Source: Bifidobacterium goeldii (lineage in GTDB: Bacteria; Actinomycetota; Actinomycetes; Actinomycetales; Bifidobacteriaceae). Taken from it: 64,000 bases of DNA. The position numbers were made by a program, and so were the translations under genes. The notes beneath the pieces were generated by a model. That model was not told the origin of the DNA, did no database searches, and saw nothing but the letters and a program-made list of their open reading frames with translations. Location: positions 1-64,000 of the forward strand of contig NZ_QXGL01000003.1 in NCBI RefSeq assembly GCF_003951095.1. Reading direction: 5' to 3'. Positions 34,752 through 44,035 of the stretch are shown piece after piece. Within the stretch, counting starts at the first letter, position 1. Every line of letters begins with the position of its first letter.

Positions 34752-35381
34752 ATGACCACTTCAGCTACACCCACAACCACGAACGCGAGTGCAACCACGC
34801 CCGCAAAGAAAACCGGACTCAAGCCAAAGGACTGGATTTCCGTTGGCGTGTACTTTGTCATTTATGTAGTGCTCAGCTACGCCGTTGCCATGCTCGGCTA
34901 TATTCCAGTGCTCATGCCACTATCCGGCGTGTTTATCGGCGTGATTTGCCAGACGCCGGTCATGCTGATGGCGTTGAAAGTCCGCCATCTCGGCGTGTTT
35001 ACCATCTTTGGTATTCTGACCGGTCTGCTGATGGGCCCCGGCCAGATTCCGACCATGATTTGCGCAGTAATCTGCGGTATTCTCGCGGACCTGATCGCTG
35101 CTGCCGGCAAGTTCACGAATCGCGCATTGCTGATTACCGCCGTCGCTGTGTTCAACGTGTGGAGCTACGGCAAGTACATTCCGTTCTTCTTCATGCGTGA
35201 CGCTTACCTTGCGCAAATCGCCGAAGGCTACGGCCAGAGCTATGTTGACCAAGTGTCCGGCTTGTTCCCGATGTGGCTCGCCGTGGGAATGCCAATTATG
35301 CTGTTCGTTTCCGGTGCGCTTGGTGCATGGATTGCAACCAAGCTGCTCGCCAAGCATTTTGAGAAGGCCGGACTGATCTGA
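34752..35381 (+). CDS. ECF transporter S component (MptD/Trep_Strep family)
   Basis: A 209-residue integral membrane protein with about six helices. GLKPKDWISVGVYFVIYVVL begins the first helix after a Thr/Ala-rich tail, and GVFTIFGILTGLLMGPGQIP is a central conserved segment. It resembles the MptD/Trep_Strep group of putative substrate-binding (S) subunits, whose ligands are mostly unassigned; some ECF systems in related settings have been linked to heme. GAGAGG precedes the start; ATG 34749 is an alternative. Its stop overlaps the EcfT start by one base (TGATG). Confidence 0.85.
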   Translation: MTTSATPTTTNASATTPAKKTGLKPKDWISVGVYFVIYVVLSYAVAMLGYIPVLMPLSGVFIGVICQTPVMLMALKVRHLGVFTIFGILTGLLMGPGQIPTMICAVICGILADLIAAAGKFTNRALLITAVAVFNVWSYGKYIPFFFMRDAYLAQIAEGYGQSYVDQVSGLFPMWLAVGMPIMLFVSGALGAWIATKLLAKHFEKAGLI

Positions 35382-36259
35382 TGACGATATCGTCTGCTGC
35401 GAGCGAAGTAGCCGGTATGCAGCGTATAGGCGGCGCTGGTACAGATCGTACTGAGCGAGCAGAGCGGCACAGTGGCAAGGCAATTGGCGGGGCAACGGTT
35501 GCTGCCGCTGGCTCTGCCTGTGCTGCTAGCGGCATGCCGTCATACCGTGGCTTGCTGTGGTGTGACCCGCGTACGAAAATCGTAGTCGTGTTCACCCTTG
35601 GCTGTTTTTGCCTCACGTTGGCCGGTGGGGACGCGCAGTCAATGATTATTGTGCGCAGGCTTCTCGCCTTTGCCCCGGCGCTCCTGTTGCTGTTTACACG
35701 CCGCCGTGGCGCGGGTATTGGCTACGCGCTGTGCTTGGTGGGATTTTGGCTGGTGGCCACGTTTGTATTGCCACATGTTGGCGGTCCAATCGGCTGGCTG
35801 ATTTATGCGAGCGTTGGCATGATGACGCAAATGCTGCCTGCTGCAATGGGTGCATATTGGATGCTGGTTACCACTACAGCCAGCGAGTTAATTGGCGCAT
35901 TACAGCGCATGCATGTGCCGCTGCCGATTACCGTGCCGATTGCGGTAATGTTTCGCTTCCTGCCGGTCGCTCTGGCTGAACAGCGGGCGATTAACGATGC
36001 CATGCGTATGCGTGGCGTGCGATTCGGCGGTGGCAAAGTAGGGCAAATGCTTGAATATCGCGTAGTGCCACTGATGACCAATAGTGTGCGCATTGCCGAT
36101 GAACTTACCCAGTCCGCGCTTACTCGCGGTTTAGGGTACGACAAGCATCGCACCAGCATTGCGCGCATTGGCTTCCATACAATTGATATGCTCATGCTGC
36201 TCTTGTGCGCCGCCTGCTACATCGCGTGGGGTTTGACAGCCATGGGGATACTGCAATGA
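35381..36259 (+). CDS. ECF transporter transmembrane component EcfT
   Basis: A 292-residue T-component. A hydrophilic N-terminal extension of about 50 residues is followed by DPRTKIVVVFTLGCFCLTLA, the normal EcfT start, and five or so helices. The coupling-helix motifs are seen as RMRGVRFGG and SALTRGLGYD. EcfT links the S-component to the ATPases. It overlaps the S gene by one base and the ATPase gene by four (ATGA), so all are translationally coupled. The extension is unusual for the family. Confidence 0.9.
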   Translation: MTISSAASEVAGMQRIGGAGTDRTERAERHSGKAIGGATVAAAGSACAASGMPSYRGLLWCDPRTKIVVVFTLGCFCLTLAGGDAQSMIIVRRLLAFAPALLLLFTRRRGAGIGYALCLVGFWLVATFVLPHVGGPIGWLIYASVGMMTQMLPAAMGAYWMLVTTTASELIGALQRMHVPLPITVPIAVMFRFLPVALAEQRAINDAMRMRGVRFGGGKVGQMLEYRVVPLMTNSVRIADELTQSALTRGLGYDKHRTSIARIGFHTIDMLMLLLCAACYIAWGLTAMGILQ

Positions 36260-37821
36260 GCGATACAGGAATAATTCGTTGTGATAATGTGTCGTTCACA
36301 TACGCCAACGTTGAAACGCCAAGTATCACTGGATTCGACTGCGAAATTCACGCTGGGCAGGTTGTACTGCTGTGTGGCGATTCCGGATGCGGTAAAACAA
36401 CCGTGACACGACTCGTGAACGGGCTTGTCCCGCACTATTTTGAAGGAACACTTACTGGTCGAGTGAGTGTTGATGGGCTTGATGTGGCGTCCAGCGAGCT
36501 AGCTGAACTCGGCAAACATGTTGGCACAGTATTTCAAAACCCGAAAAGCCAGTTTTTCACGCTTGACGTTACTGGAGAAATGGCGTTTGGGTGTGAGAAT
36601 TTCACCATGCCACCGGATGATATTCGCGCTTCCATTGCGCGTGAAGCCCAGCGATTCGACATTGAACACCTGTTGGGCAGGCCAATCGATGCACTGTCCG
36701 GCGGTCAGAAGCAAAAAGTTGCTTGCGCGTCCGTTTGTGTGCCTGACCCGCCGATCCTCGTATTCGACGAGCCATCCAGCAATCTTGACGCGACGGCTAT
36801 CGGCGAGCTTGCACGCGCCATCAGCCTGCTGAAAAAGCATGGGAAAACGATTCTAATCGCCGAACACCGCTTGTATTGGCTCGCGAACCTTGTTGACCAA
36901 GTCATGTATATGCGCGATGGGCAGATTGTTCGAACGCTGAGCGCTGATGAATTCCGTTCACTGCCTGACCATGAACGGCAGGCTATGGGATTGCGACCGG
37001 TACATGTGGAAGATATTGAAGATTTCGCCAGCGTACGCGGGGGTGATAGTGCAAACGGTGAAATCGCAGACGGTGATACTGGTGATGCTACTGATGCGGT
37101 ACACAGCAATACTGACACCGCTGAGGCATACCAGGTTGAGCATTTTGCATACCGGTATCAACACAGTCGCAATGTTGTATTAGATATTGCGCATGCGGCG
37201 ATTGCTGCGGGGCGTGCTACTGCGATTACTGGGCTTAACGGGGCTGGAAAATCCACGTTTGCGCGATGCTTGCAAGGTCTCGATCGGCGGTGCCGTGGCA
37301 CGTTGATTGAGCCGCAGACCGGTCGATCATTGCGCCGTAAACAGCGGCTCAGTTCATGCTTCACGGTGATGCAAGACGTGAATTGTGAACTGTTCTGCGA
37401 ATCGGTGCTCGATGAAATTGTGCTTGCTCAACCGCAGGAAAACAAGAGTGTAGCACTTGACGTGTTGCGCCGTCTTGATTTGGAAGCGTTTGCTGATCGG
37501 CACCCGTTGTCGCTATCTGGCGGTCAAAAACAGCGTGTTGCTATTGCTGCAGCACTCGCTTCCGAACGGCCGATCATTATTCTTGATGAGCCGACAAGCG
37601 GTCTTGATCTTCGCCATATGCGGCAGGTTGCTAGCATGGTGCGCTCGTTGACCCATATGGGGCGCACGATTGTTGTTGTCACGCATGATCCTGAATTTGC
37701 TATCGCGGCGTGTGATGCAAACATCACCCTTGAACAAGGGCGATTAGCGGAAGCCTACCCGTTGGATGCGGCGGGTGATCAGCGGCTAGCGGCTCGGCTA
37801 ACCGCACCAGTTGCTGCATAA
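36256..37821 (+). CDS. ECF transporter ATPase, two fused ATP-binding domains
   Basis: A 521-residue protein containing both EcfA ATPase units on one chain. The first domain has Walker A CGDSGCGKTT, signature LSGGQKQKVACASVC and Walker B ILVFDEPSSNLD. The second has Walker A ITGLNGAGKST, signature LSGGQKQRVAIAAAL and Walker B IIILDEPTSGLD. An acidic linker (DSANGEIADGDTGDATD) joins them. It powers the ECF module with the upstream S and T proteins. The ATG at 36256 overlaps the EcfT stop; the frame upstream of it is not used. A hairpin follows. Confidence 0.93.
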   Translation: MSDTGIIRCDNVSFTYANVETPSITGFDCEIHAGQVVLLCGDSGCGKTTVTRLVNGLVPHYFEGTLTGRVSVDGLDVASSELAELGKHVGTVFQNPKSQFFTLDVTGEMAFGCENFTMPPDDIRASIAREAQRFDIEHLLGRPIDALSGGQKQKVACASVCVPDPPILVFDEPSSNLDATAIGELARAISLLKKHGKTILIAEHRLYWLANLVDQVMYMRDGQIVRTLSADEFRSLPDHERQAMGLRPVHVEDIEDFASVRGGDSANGEIADGDTGDATDAVHSNTDTAEAYQVEHFAYRYQHSRNVVLDIAHAAIAAGRATAITGLNGAGKSTFARCLQGLDRRCRGTLIEPQTGRSLRRKQRLSSCFTVMQDVNCELFCESVLDEIVLAQPQENKSVALDVLRRLDLEAFADRHPLSLSGGQKQRVAIAAALASERPIIILDEPTSGLDLRHMRQVASMVRSLTHMGRTIVVVTHDPEFAIAACDANITLEQGRLAEAYPLDAAGDQRLAARLTAPVAA

Positions 37822-37846
37822 CCGATTCGTGATATTGCCCTTGTTT

Positions 37847-37874
37847 CGCCGGTGAGTTGTGAGGCTCACCGGCG
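37847..37874 (+). terminator. Terminator of the composite transporter operon
   Basis: The perfect 10-bp stem CGCCGGTGAG / CTCACCGGCG with an eight-base loop is followed by TTGTTGT. It stands between the ATPase gene and the ZnuA-like gene, which has its own regulatory site. Confidence 0.75.
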
Positions 37875-37934
37875 TTGTTGTATCTGTGCTGATTGCGTTT
37901 TGCTGATTGTAGAATCGTCCTACACGACACACCG

Positions 37935-37957
37935 ATAATGATAACGATTCTCATTAT
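37935..37957. promoter_or_regulatory. Zur-type inverted repeat upstream of the ZnuA-like gene
   Basis: ATAATGA-TAACGATTC-TCATTAT is a perfect 7-bp inverted repeat with a nine-base spacer, 65 bases before the ATG. Its A/T-rich TGATAATGAT-N-TCATTA layout is typical of Fur-superfamily, especially Zur, boxes in actinobacteria. The Fur-family protein at 30168 is the likely ligand. Confidence 0.65.
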
Positions 37958-38022
37958 GGTGTATGGTTGGTGATGCAATCGAAGAGCGATATTCGCATTC
38001 GCAAGAACAGGGGAGAAACCAC

Positions 38023-38946
38023 ATGTCATTGACTACTCATATGTCCATCATTCGCCGGGCAGCCGCCGGATTTGCAGCCGCGGGCATGCTGATCGCACTG
38101 AGCGCCTGTGGTTCGAGCTCACCGGCTGAAGCAGCTGACAGTGCAGGCCAAGCAAACAATCCACTCGAAGTTGTCGCCTCGATCAACCAGTGGGGTTCTA
38201 TCGCGACTGATCTCGGTGGTGATCATGTCAATGTCACCAACATTATGACCAAAACCAACGTTGAAGCGCACGACTACGAGCCGACAGCCAAAGACATCGC
38301 TCAGATTGGAGCCGCCGACGTTGCGATCGTCAACGGTGCGGACTACGACTCTTGGGCATCCAAGGCCGCGCAATCCACCAAGGCTGAGCTCGTCGACGCC
38401 GCTTCAACAGCTGGCATCGAAGATGGTGATAATCCGCACGTCTGGTTCTCCGCCGCCGTGCGCAAAGCGACCGCTGACGCCATCACCAAGGCGTACCAGA
38501 AAGCCGATCCGGCAAACTCGGACGCTTACGACAAGCTCAATCAGGCGTGGCACAAACGAGAGTCGGCGCTCGAAACCAACATTAAGACCGCATCCTCTAC
38601 GCTCAAGAACCTGCCGTACGCGGCCACCGAATCAGTCGCATGGTATCTCGCCGACGATCTGGGCATGAGCGACGCCACGCCAACTGGCTACGCGCAAGCT
38701 GCCGCTAACGAAAGCGAGCCAACCCCATCCGATATCAAGGATTTCAAGAGCGCGTTGGAAAACGGCTCGATCAAGATGCTCGTCTTCAACGCGCAGGAAG
38801 CTAACTCCACGACCGACCAGATCACCGGCGCCGCGAAGACGGCCGGCGTGCCGATCGTGGAGCTCACCGAGCAGATGCCCGCGCAGTACGACGATCTGCT
38901 CGATTGGATGGGCGCGCTCGTCAATCAGTTCGATCAGGCGGCATAA
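38023..38946 (+). CDS. ZnuA-like metal-binding lipoprotein (orphan)
   Basis: A 307-residue lipoprotein of the cluster A-I (ZnuA/MntC) substrate-binding family. The lipobox is LSAC with the lipidated cysteine at C29. Candidate metal ligands are H83 (VEAHDYEPT) and H139 (DNPHVWFS). The third histidine of the family (usually in HxxFGYF) is replaced by Glu in ATESVAWYL, and no His-rich loop is present, so metal preference is uncertain. AGGGGAG precedes the ATG. No permease or ATPase of the ZnuBC type is nearby, so it must work with a distant transporter or with the ECF system upstream. Confidence 0.88.
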   Translation: MSLTTHMSIIRRAAAGFAAAGMLIALSACGSSSPAEAADSAGQANNPLEVVASINQWGSIATDLGGDHVNVTNIMTKTNVEAHDYEPTAKDIAQIGAADVAIVNGADYDSWASKAAQSTKAELVDAASTAGIEDGDNPHVWFSAAVRKATADAITKAYQKADPANSDAYDKLNQAWHKRESALETNIKTASSTLKNLPYAATESVAWYLADDLGMSDATPTGYAQAAANESEPTPSDIKDFKSALENGSIKMLVFNAQEANSTTDQITGAAKTAGVPIVELTEQMPAQYDDLLDWMGALVNQFDQAA

Positions 38947-39116
38947 GGCGCGCATTACCGCAGTTGCAGGAGAGGAACAGGATGTTCGGCGCGCGTCATG
39001 CGGCGAAATTGCACAAAACGCATAATGCCGTCGAATAGTGCGGAGAGTGGTGACTCACGAAGATCCATGAATCATAAAGCAATCGTGAAAAAGTGCCATA
39101 CCTTATAGCTTTTGTC

Positions 39117-41351
39117 ATGAACGACGACGACAATAGACGGGATATGCCTAGTGAAGTAAGCGATTCAATTGATTCGACCGATCATGAAGTGCAGGTTATG
39201 ACCAACGAGAATACGCAACAAACAACACAGCACGATGAGCTGAGTAGCACCTCCCCGGTGAACGGCGGCAGTAGCGATATTGAAGAACTCACCATCGCGC
39301 GCAAAGATGATGAAACTGACGCAGAACGCGACGAGCGACGCTGGTTTAAATTCCGCAGCATCGCATTCCCCGGATGGTTGTACGCGATCTTCTTCATTAT
39401 TTTTGATCTCGCTGCCGTCGCGGCACTGGAATGGGGTGTGTCGCTCAAAAGCACGCGTGTGAAACTCTCCAGTCCAACCGTCGGCTGGGGATTCGTCACC
39501 AAAATGTGGGAAGACCACAACTTTGTGCTGGTACTCAACCTCATTCTGTGGGGAATTATTTATCTCATCCTGTTGATGCTCATCAACTGGTTCTGGATTG
39601 CCACGCCGGTGTTTCTCGGTGTGGCAATCATCTGCGCGGTGATTGAACACTTCAAAGTGCAGATTCGTTACGAAGCAGTACTTCCTTCAGATTTGGGCTT
39701 TCTTGGCTCCAATAAAGGCAATCTGCTGAGTTTCATGCCGCCGGGAGCACACTGGACCATTATTGGCGCAGTAGCAATCTTCATCGGTGTGATCATCGTA
39801 TGTTTCTTCCTGTATCGCATCGACGGTCGCTCCGGACGCATGATTCGCTTCGATCATCGCGGGCTCGCTGTCGTTGTGCGTCTGCTGCTGATCCTGCTGC
39901 CCGGCATGTTCTTCACCCTGTACACGATGCAGGTAAGCACTGTCGGCTCATGGGCGAAAGCGTTCGCGACTGTGATGGGCGACAAGCCATCCATGTGGGA
40001 TTCCGTCTACGATGCGCAGCGCAACGGCCCGCTCGTCTCCTTCACGCGCCAGCTCAATCCGCGCGTGATGGAAAAGCCTGCTGATTACAGCGAGGAAACG
40101 ATGCAAGCACTGGCGAAGAAGTACGCCGGCGAAGCGAAGACGATCAACAAGACGCGTTCGGCAAACATGACTGATTCGACGGTAATCTACGTGCTGTCTG
40201 AATCGTTCTCTGACCCGTCGCGCGTGCCAGGATTGAAGATTAACAAGGATTCCATCCCGAATATTCGCGCGATTAAGTCAGGTACAACCTCTGGCCTGAT
40301 GCTCTCCTCCGGTTACGGCGGCGGTACTGCGAACCTTGAATACATGGGACTGACCGGCATGAGCATGGCGAACTTCGATTCGTCACTTACCAGCCCATAC
40401 CAGCAGCTGGTGCCGAACGCGCATTGGACGCCGACGATTAACCAGATGTGGGGCGCGGCGAAGTTCTCCGAGGCATTCCACCCGTATGAGGCGTCGATGT
40501 ATTCGCGTGGTACCAACTACGTGAAGTTTGGCTTCTCGCACTTCTATACGCTCACTGGTGATGGCAAGGGTAATGACATCATCAAATATCAGGACAAGAT
40601 TGACGATTCGCCATATGTTTCTGATGAGGCGACGTATCGCAGTGCGTTGGAGTCGATTAGCGCGTCGAAGTCGAATCAGTTTATTCAAATCATTACGATG
40701 CAGAACCATATGCCGTATAACGACTGGTATCACAATAATGATTTCACTGCTGAATCAGCTGATCCGTCCACGCCGCTTGAAAACGATGAGAAGCGTTCGA
40801 TTCAGACCTATCAGAAGGGCGCGAGCTTAACTGATGAGGCTACGGCGAAGTTCCTTGAAGATCTCGATAAGCTGGATAAGCCGATCACTGTTGTGTTCTA
40901 TGGCGATCACTTACCTGGCATTTATGAGACGGCTAGTGCGGATACGAATAATTCGCTGGCACTCCATTTGACCGACTATTTCATTTGGTCGAATAAGGCG
41001 AGCTCGTCGGCAGGGGAGAAGATCGACAATAGTGCATACTCGTCGCCGAACTTCTTTGTTGCGCAGGCAGCTGAGCATATGGATGCGAAGGTATCGCCGT
41101 ATTTGGCATTCCTCACCGAGATGCATGCGAAGGTTTCCGCGATGGAACCGCCGGTGGTCAATTCGATTCAAGGTTGGGATCGAATTCCTGAAGGTCAGAA
41201 TATCTATTTAGAGGCTTCTGGCAATCCGATGGCTGAGAGTGATTTCGACGAGGAGACTCAGCAACTGCTCGCCGACTACAAGCTCATCCAGTACGACATC
41301 ACCGCCGGCAAGAACTACCTGAAAGACACCGGCTTCATGGATTTGCCGTAA
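39117..41351 (+). CDS. LTA synthase-like membrane sulfatase
   Basis: A 744-residue polytopic membrane enzyme. A hydrophilic acidic N-terminus of about 80 residues precedes five membrane segments (about 85-270), then an extracellular alkaline-phosphatase-superfamily domain. VIYVLSESFSD provides the metal-binding Glu, GGGTANLEYMGLTG the catalytic Thr, and FYGDHLPG further metal ligands. Such enzymes transfer glycerol-phosphate from phosphatidylglycerol to polymers or glycans at the cell surface. The start is uncertain: ATGs at 39117, 39144 and 39198 all lack a good ribosome site, and TATAGC seven bases before 39117 hints at a leaderless transcript. Confidence 0.85.
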   Translation: MNDDDNRRDMPSEVSDSIDSTDHEVQVMTNENTQQTTQHDELSSTSPVNGGSSDIEELTIARKDDETDAERDERRWFKFRSIAFPGWLYAIFFIIFDLAAVAALEWGVSLKSTRVKLSSPTVGWGFVTKMWEDHNFVLVLNLILWGIIYLILLMLINWFWIATPVFLGVAIICAVIEHFKVQIRYEAVLPSDLGFLGSNKGNLLSFMPPGAHWTIIGAVAIFIGVIIVCFFLYRIDGRSGRMIRFDHRGLAVVVRLLLILLPGMFFTLYTMQVSTVGSWAKAFATVMGDKPSMWDSVYDAQRNGPLVSFTRQLNPRVMEKPADYSEETMQALAKKYAGEAKTINKTRSANMTDSTVIYVLSESFSDPSRVPGLKINKDSIPNIRAIKSGTTSGLMLSSGYGGGTANLEYMGLTGMSMANFDSSLTSPYQQLVPNAHWTPTINQMWGAAKFSEAFHPYEASMYSRGTNYVKFGFSHFYTLTGDGKGNDIIKYQDKIDDSPYVSDEATYRSALESISASKSNQFIQIITMQNHMPYNDWYHNNDFTAESADPSTPLENDEKRSIQTYQKGASLTDEATAKFLEDLDKLDKPITVVFYGDHLPGIYETASADTNNSLALHLTDYFIWSNKASSSAGEKIDNSAYSSPNFFVAQAAEHMDAKVSPYLAFLTEMHAKVSAMEPPVVNSIQGWDRIPEGQNIYLEASGNPMAESDFDEETQQLLADYKLIQYDITAGKNYLKDTGFMDLP

Positions 41352-41381
41352 ACCGGTTTTTGGTATTCGCCGCACGATATG

Positions 41382-41417
41382 AGAAGGGCGAGACTCCTTA
41401 CGGGGTCTCGCCCTTCT
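41382..41417 (+). terminator. Hairpin after the LTA synthase-like gene
   Basis: AGAAGGGCGAGAC pairs with GTCTCGCCCTTCT, extended inward by CC/GG, around a short loop. No T-run follows, but stem strength and position between a plus-strand gene and convergent purD suggest a terminator. Confidence 0.65.
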
Positions 41418-41536
41418 GAGTATATTAGCGCCCTAATTGTGGCTGGGCGTGGGATGATGCGTGCGTCAGCAAGGCATACCGAGGGAAGACGTGCGCAGCA
41501 CGTCGACCGAGGAACAACGCAGCTGACGCTCCATCA

Positions 41537-42808
41537 TCACGCGCTCAGAGCCTTGGCACCGATGTCGTGGCGGTAAAACATGCCCGTGGTGTCCAGGTTG
41601 TCGATGATCGCGTACACCTTGTCCTGTGCGGCCTTGATGGATTCAGCGGTGGTTTCGACGAGGAGAACACGACCGGAGGAGGCAACGAGATCGCCGTTGT
41701 CGTCACGCTTGACGCCGGCGTAGTAGACATGGGAGTCCTCGTCAACAGGAATGGCGGGGATTGCGGCGCCCTTGATCACGTTGACGGGGTAACCGTTGGA
41801 AGCGAGAACAACGCCGAGCGTAGCGTCGCCTTCCTTCCACGTGAAGGTTGGCGTACCGTCGTTGAGAATATCGTTGATGCCAGCGCCAAGATCGGAGGTG
41901 AGGCGGGGCAGAACGACTTCGGTTTCGGGGTCGCCGAAACGGGCGTTGAATTCGATGACCTTAGGGCCATCAGCGGTGGCAATAAGACCGGCGTAGAGGA
42001 TGCCGGTGAATGGCGTGCCTTCGGCTGCCATCGCTTCAACAGTTGGGCGCACGATGGTTTCAATGGCAGTATCGACAACGTCCTGGCCAATCTGGGGAAC
42101 AGGGCTGTAAGCGCCCATGCCACCGGTGTTAGGGCCTTCATCGTTGTCGTAGGCACGCTTGTGATCCTGGGAGATTGGCATCGGCCAGAATTCGGTACCG
42201 CGCACAAAGCTCATGAGGGAGAATTCTTGGCCTTCGAGGAAGTCTTCGATAACAACTTTGGCACCGGCCTTGCCAAAGCGGTGATCGACGAAGATGTCGT
42301 CAAGAGCAGCAATGGCGGTCTCTTCATCCATGGCGACGGTTACGCCCTTGCCAGCAGCAAGACCGTCAGCCTTAATAACGATCGGGGCACCGTGTTCACG
42401 CACATAGGCGGTGGAATCTTCGAGGTTGTCGAAAGTGCGGTATTTCGCGGTTGGAATGTCATGGCGTTCCATGAGCTGCTTGGCGAAGTCCTTGGAGCCT
42501 TCGATCTGCGCGGCGGCCTTGGACGGGCCAAATGCCTTGATACCAGCTGCGGCGAAATCGTCGACAAGGCCTTCAATAAGCGGCACTTCGGGGCCAACGA
42601 ATGCCCAATCGTACTGGTTGTCTTGCATGAACGCGATGAGCGCGGCATGGTTGGATTCGTCGATCTGCGTGGTGCGGATGCCATCGAGCTCCATACCGGG
42701 GTTGCCGGGTGCGACGGTCACTTCGCTGACGCTGTCGCCTCGTAGCAGGGCGTGGGCGATGGCGTGTTCACGTGCGCCCGAACCGATGACCAGAACCTTC
42801 TGTCCCAT
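41537..42808 (-). CDS. purD: Phosphoribosylamine-glycine ligase PurD
   Basis: A 423-residue ATP-grasp ligase joining phosphoribosylamine and glycine, the second step of purine synthesis. GSGAREHAIAHALLRGD near the N-terminus and VIKADGLAAGKGVTVA in the ATP-grasp domain are diagnostic; the late VIEFNARFGDPETEVVLPRL is strongly conserved. AAAGGA lies eight bases before the ATG at 42808; a start at 42823 is less likely. It follows purM by 60 bases that contain a hairpin, in the order purF, purM, purD. Confidence 0.97.
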   Translation of the reverse strand: MGQKVLVIGSGAREHAIAHALLRGDSVSEVTVAPGNPGMELDGIRTTQIDESNHAALIAFMQDNQYDWAFVGPEVPLIEGLVDDFAAAGIKAFGPSKAAAQIEGSKDFAKQLMERHDIPTAKYRTFDNLEDSTAYVREHGAPIVIKADGLAAGKGVTVAMDEETAIAALDDIFVDHRFGKAGAKVVIEDFLEGQEFSLMSFVRGTEFWPMPISQDHKRAYDNDEGPNTGGMGAYSPVPQIGQDVVDTAIETIVRPTVEAMAAEGTPFTGILYAGLIATADGPKVIEFNARFGDPETEVVLPRLTSDLGAGINDILNDGTPTFTWKEGDATLGVVLASNGYPVNVIKGAAIPAIPVDEDSHVYYAGVKRDDNGDLVASSGRVLLVETTAESIKAAQDKVYAIIDNLDTTGMFYRHDIGAKALSA

Positions 42809-42828
42809 GTGGGGTCCTTTCAAATCAA

Positions 42829-42856
42829 CAGGCTCCCCGATATGGTGGGGAGCCTG
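42829..42856 (-). terminator. Intercistronic hairpin between purM and purD
   Basis: CAGGCTCCCC / GGGGAGCCTG form a perfect 10-bp stem with an eight-base loop. On the transcript it lies 13 bases after the purM stop and is followed by TTGATTTG and the purD ribosome site. It may partly terminate or stabilise the mRNA, tuning purD. A similar GGCTCCC hairpin lies between purC and purL. Confidence 0.55.
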
Positions 42857-42868
42857 ATCGCGAATGTC

Positions 42869-43906
42869 TTACTTAAGAGTGATCTGCGTGCCTTCGGTGT
42901 CCTTAGTGATGCGGCCGATGCGATAGCCAGCTTCACCATTGGCCTTGAGCAGGTCGAGCGTCTCATCAGCACGCTCAGCGTCCACGGCCAGAACCATACC
43001 GATACCCATGTTGAAGATGTTGTACATCTCCTTGTGATCAATATCGCCAGCTTTTTCGAGCACATCGAAAATCGGCAGAACAGGCCAAGTGCCCAGTTCG
43101 ATCTCGGCAGCGAGACCATCGGGGATCATACGCGGAATGTTCTCAATGAAGCCGCCACCGGTAATGTGTGCGACGCCCTTGACGACACCGGCCTTGAACA
43201 GAGGCTTCAGCGTCTTCACGTAGATCTTCGTCGGGGTAAGCAGCACGTCGCCGAGCTTTTCGCCGCCGAGCTCGTCCAGCTCGGTATCAACGGTGTAGCC
43301 AGCCTGTTCGAACAGTGCTTTGCGTACCAGAGAGAAGCCGTTAGAGTGCACGCCGGTGGAGGGCAGGCCAATGAGCACATCGCCTTCAGTAATACCGGAG
43401 CCGTCAACAATGGCAGACTTTTCAGCCACGCCAACAGCAAAGCCGGCCAGATCATACTCATCTTCGTCGTACATGCCAGGCATTTCAGCGGTTTCGCCGC
43501 CGATAAGTCCAGATTCAGCTTGTACGCAGCCGTCGGCTACGCCTGCAACAACCTGCTCAAGTAGTGCAGGATCATTCTTACCGCAGGCAATGTAGTCGAG
43601 GAAGAACAACGGTTCAGCGCCTTGAGCGGCAATATCGTTGACGCACATGGCGACGCAGTCAACACCAATCGTGTTGTGCTTGCCAGCAAGCTTGGCAACG
43701 ACAAGCTTGGTACCCACACCATCAGTGCCAGAGATCAGCACTGGCTCCTTGTAGCCGAGCGAAGCAAGATCAAACAGGCCGCCGAATCCGCCGATGCCGC
43801 CCATAACGCCGGGGCGATTGGTGCGTGCCACATGGGACTTAATGCGCTTAACGACTTCGTACCCAGCTTCAACGCTGACTCCTGCGTTCTCATAGGCTTT
43901 GGGCAT
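42869..43906 (-). CDS. purM: Phosphoribosylformylglycinamidine cyclo-ligase PurM
   Basis: A 345-residue AIR synthetase closing the imidazole ring with ATP. It begins with the conserved [30 protein letters not shown], the ATP/Mg segment [20 protein letters not shown], and [14 protein letters not shown] are family signatures. AGAAAGGA precedes the ATG. It lies between purF and purD on the minus strand with a 129-base gap from purF, so it may have its own promoter. Confidence 0.97.
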   Translation of the reverse strand: MPKAYENAGVSVEAGYEVVKRIKSHVARTNRPGVMGGIGGFGGLFDLASLGYKEPVLISGTDGVGTKLVVAKLAGKHNTIGVDCVAMCVNDIAAQGAEPLFFLDYIACGKNDPALLEQVVAGVADGCVQAESGLIGGETAEMPGMYDEDEYDLAGFAVGVAEKSAIVDGSGITEGDVLIGLPSTGVHSNGFSLVRKALFEQAGYTVDTELDELGGEKLGDVLLTPTKIYVKTLKPLFKAGVVKGVAHITGGGFIENIPRMIPDGLAAEIELGTWPVLPIFDVLEKAGDIDHKEMYNIFNMGIGMVLAVDAERADETLDLLKANGEAGYRIGRITKDTEGTQITLK

Positions 43907-44035
43907 GACGGTCCTTTCTTGAGTGTTGGTCGCATATCCTGTGCGGCCGGTGTGTTTTCTTGTCGGTGACGTTGAACGTATTGTTGAGGCCTGCGCTGTA
44001 CTACGTATTGACCGTAGTACAGCGCAGGAATGAGG

